Positions 63,387 through 64,000 of a stretch of DNA of 64,000 nt are shown one piece after another (positions within the stretch are counted from its first letter, which is position 1; each line of letters begins with the position of its first letter). Origin of the DNA: Candidatus Binatia bacterium (lineage in GTDB: Bacteria > Desulfobacterota > Binatia > UBA9968 > JAJDTQ01); NCBI GenBank assembly GCA_022824205.1, contig JAJEAI010000111.1:16128-80127 (forward strand), read 5' to 3'. The notes under the pieces were generated by a model. That model saw only the letters and a program-made list of their open reading frames with translations, did no database searches and was not told the DNA's origin. The translations under genes and the position numbers were made by a program.

Positions 63387-63773
63387 ATGCTTGATGACAG
63401 GACTCTAATAGCACTGAAAACTCTGAGTGTAATTCAGCGAAGTGTTCCAGATGTAGCGTCAAGATTGAGAGAAAACCCTACGTCCTTTGTCGTAGGCATT
63501 CTCGAAGGAGCTGGGTTACAAGCTCCCGAGGGATTCCATGCGCATACTGTCGGGGTAGGGGAAGGACTCCCTGACGAACCCCACCGTGGTACGAAGGATC
63601 GAGAGGTCTATTTTTTCCCACTAGATGGTGAAATGGAGTACTATCTTGTCGAGGGTATTCCATCTGGTGACGATATGAGCCTCATGGACGGGGATAGTTG
63701 TTGTAAGTGTATTTATAAGTGTTGTGTAATACAGACGCCCGATCCGTCGCCGGTTCCGTCGCCGGTTCCTTGA
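63387..63773 (+). CDS. Small protein with leader-like N-terminus and Cys-rich C-terminus (possible RiPP precursor)
   Basis: MLDDRTLIALKTLSVIQRSVPDVASRLRENPTSFVVGILEGAGLQAPEGFHAHTVGVGEGLPDEP...LMDGDSCCKCIYKCCVIQTPDPSPVPSPVP; AT-richer than surroundings; function is inference. Confidence 0.45.
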   Translation: MLDDRTLIALKTLSVIQRSVPDVASRLRENPTSFVVGILEGAGLQAPEGFHAHTVGVGEGLPDEPHRGTKDREVYFFPLDGEMEYYLVEGIPSGDDMSLMDGDSCCKCIYKCCVIQTPDPSPVPSPVP

Positions 63774-64000
63774 GGCCCTGCTCAATGGCGACACCCTTGA
63801 GCAGATCGGGGTAGACCCGGTGCTCGGGGTGCGGTCGGGTGGTCCGCGGCGCCTGGTAGATGGCCTCCAGGCCCATCAGGCGCATCAGACGTCGCACTCG
63901 GTGACGCCCCACCCGGATGCCTTCCCGCCGCAGATGACGGGCCATCTGGCGGCTGCCGTAGAAGGGGTACTCCAGAAACAACTCGTCGATGCGGCGCATC
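63682..64000 (-). pseudogene. IS3-family transposase OrfB fragment, truncated at its 3' side, running off window
   Basis: MRRIDELFLEYPFYGSRQMARHLRREGIRVGRHRVRRLMRLMGLEAIYQAPRTTRPHPEHRVYPDLLKGV is HTH_21-like IS3 OrfB; the DDE core expected next is absent and replaced by AIEQGLKEPATEPATDR... Confidence 0.8.

Overview
This is a 64 kb high-GC bacterial chromosomal segment, probably from an uncultivated deltaproteobacterial, Binatota or Tectomicrobia-like lineage (the taxon is a guess). No rRNA, tRNA or CRISPR array was recognised. Most of the window is ordinary metabolism and transport: xanthine-dehydrogenase/CODH-like molybdoenzyme subunits, GltB/GltD, two tandem TPP-dependent enzymes, an NMT1-type ABC transporter, TamA/TamB, an MscS-like channel, a cupin/EutA-like/threonine synthase cluster, ALDH, enoyl-CoA hydratase, a DHH protein and alanine dehydrogenase. 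Small mobile or conflict loci include a HicAB pair, a PIN toxin with an unusual Mrr_N-like winged-helix partner, IS remnants, a MITE-like element and many copies of a composite palindromic repeat built on GTCATTCCCGCGGAAGCGGGAATCCAGG. The strongest hidden signal is a 71-codon gene on the minus strand (32291-32506) that the ORF track misses. It reads MADKVLIFGHDF-U-HYTSSARADYSDRNFTVEYINVLEDE...VPVIVEEGRITVGFGGS through an in-frame TGA, followed by a plausible bacterial SECIS hairpin. It looks like a glutaredoxin-like UXX-star selenoprotein. Other leads are a small Cys-rich, RiPP-precursor-like ORF wedged between two IS remnants at the right edge, a 900-aa protein made only of PPC-type repeats, and a long nested inverted repeat between the two TPP-enzyme genes.
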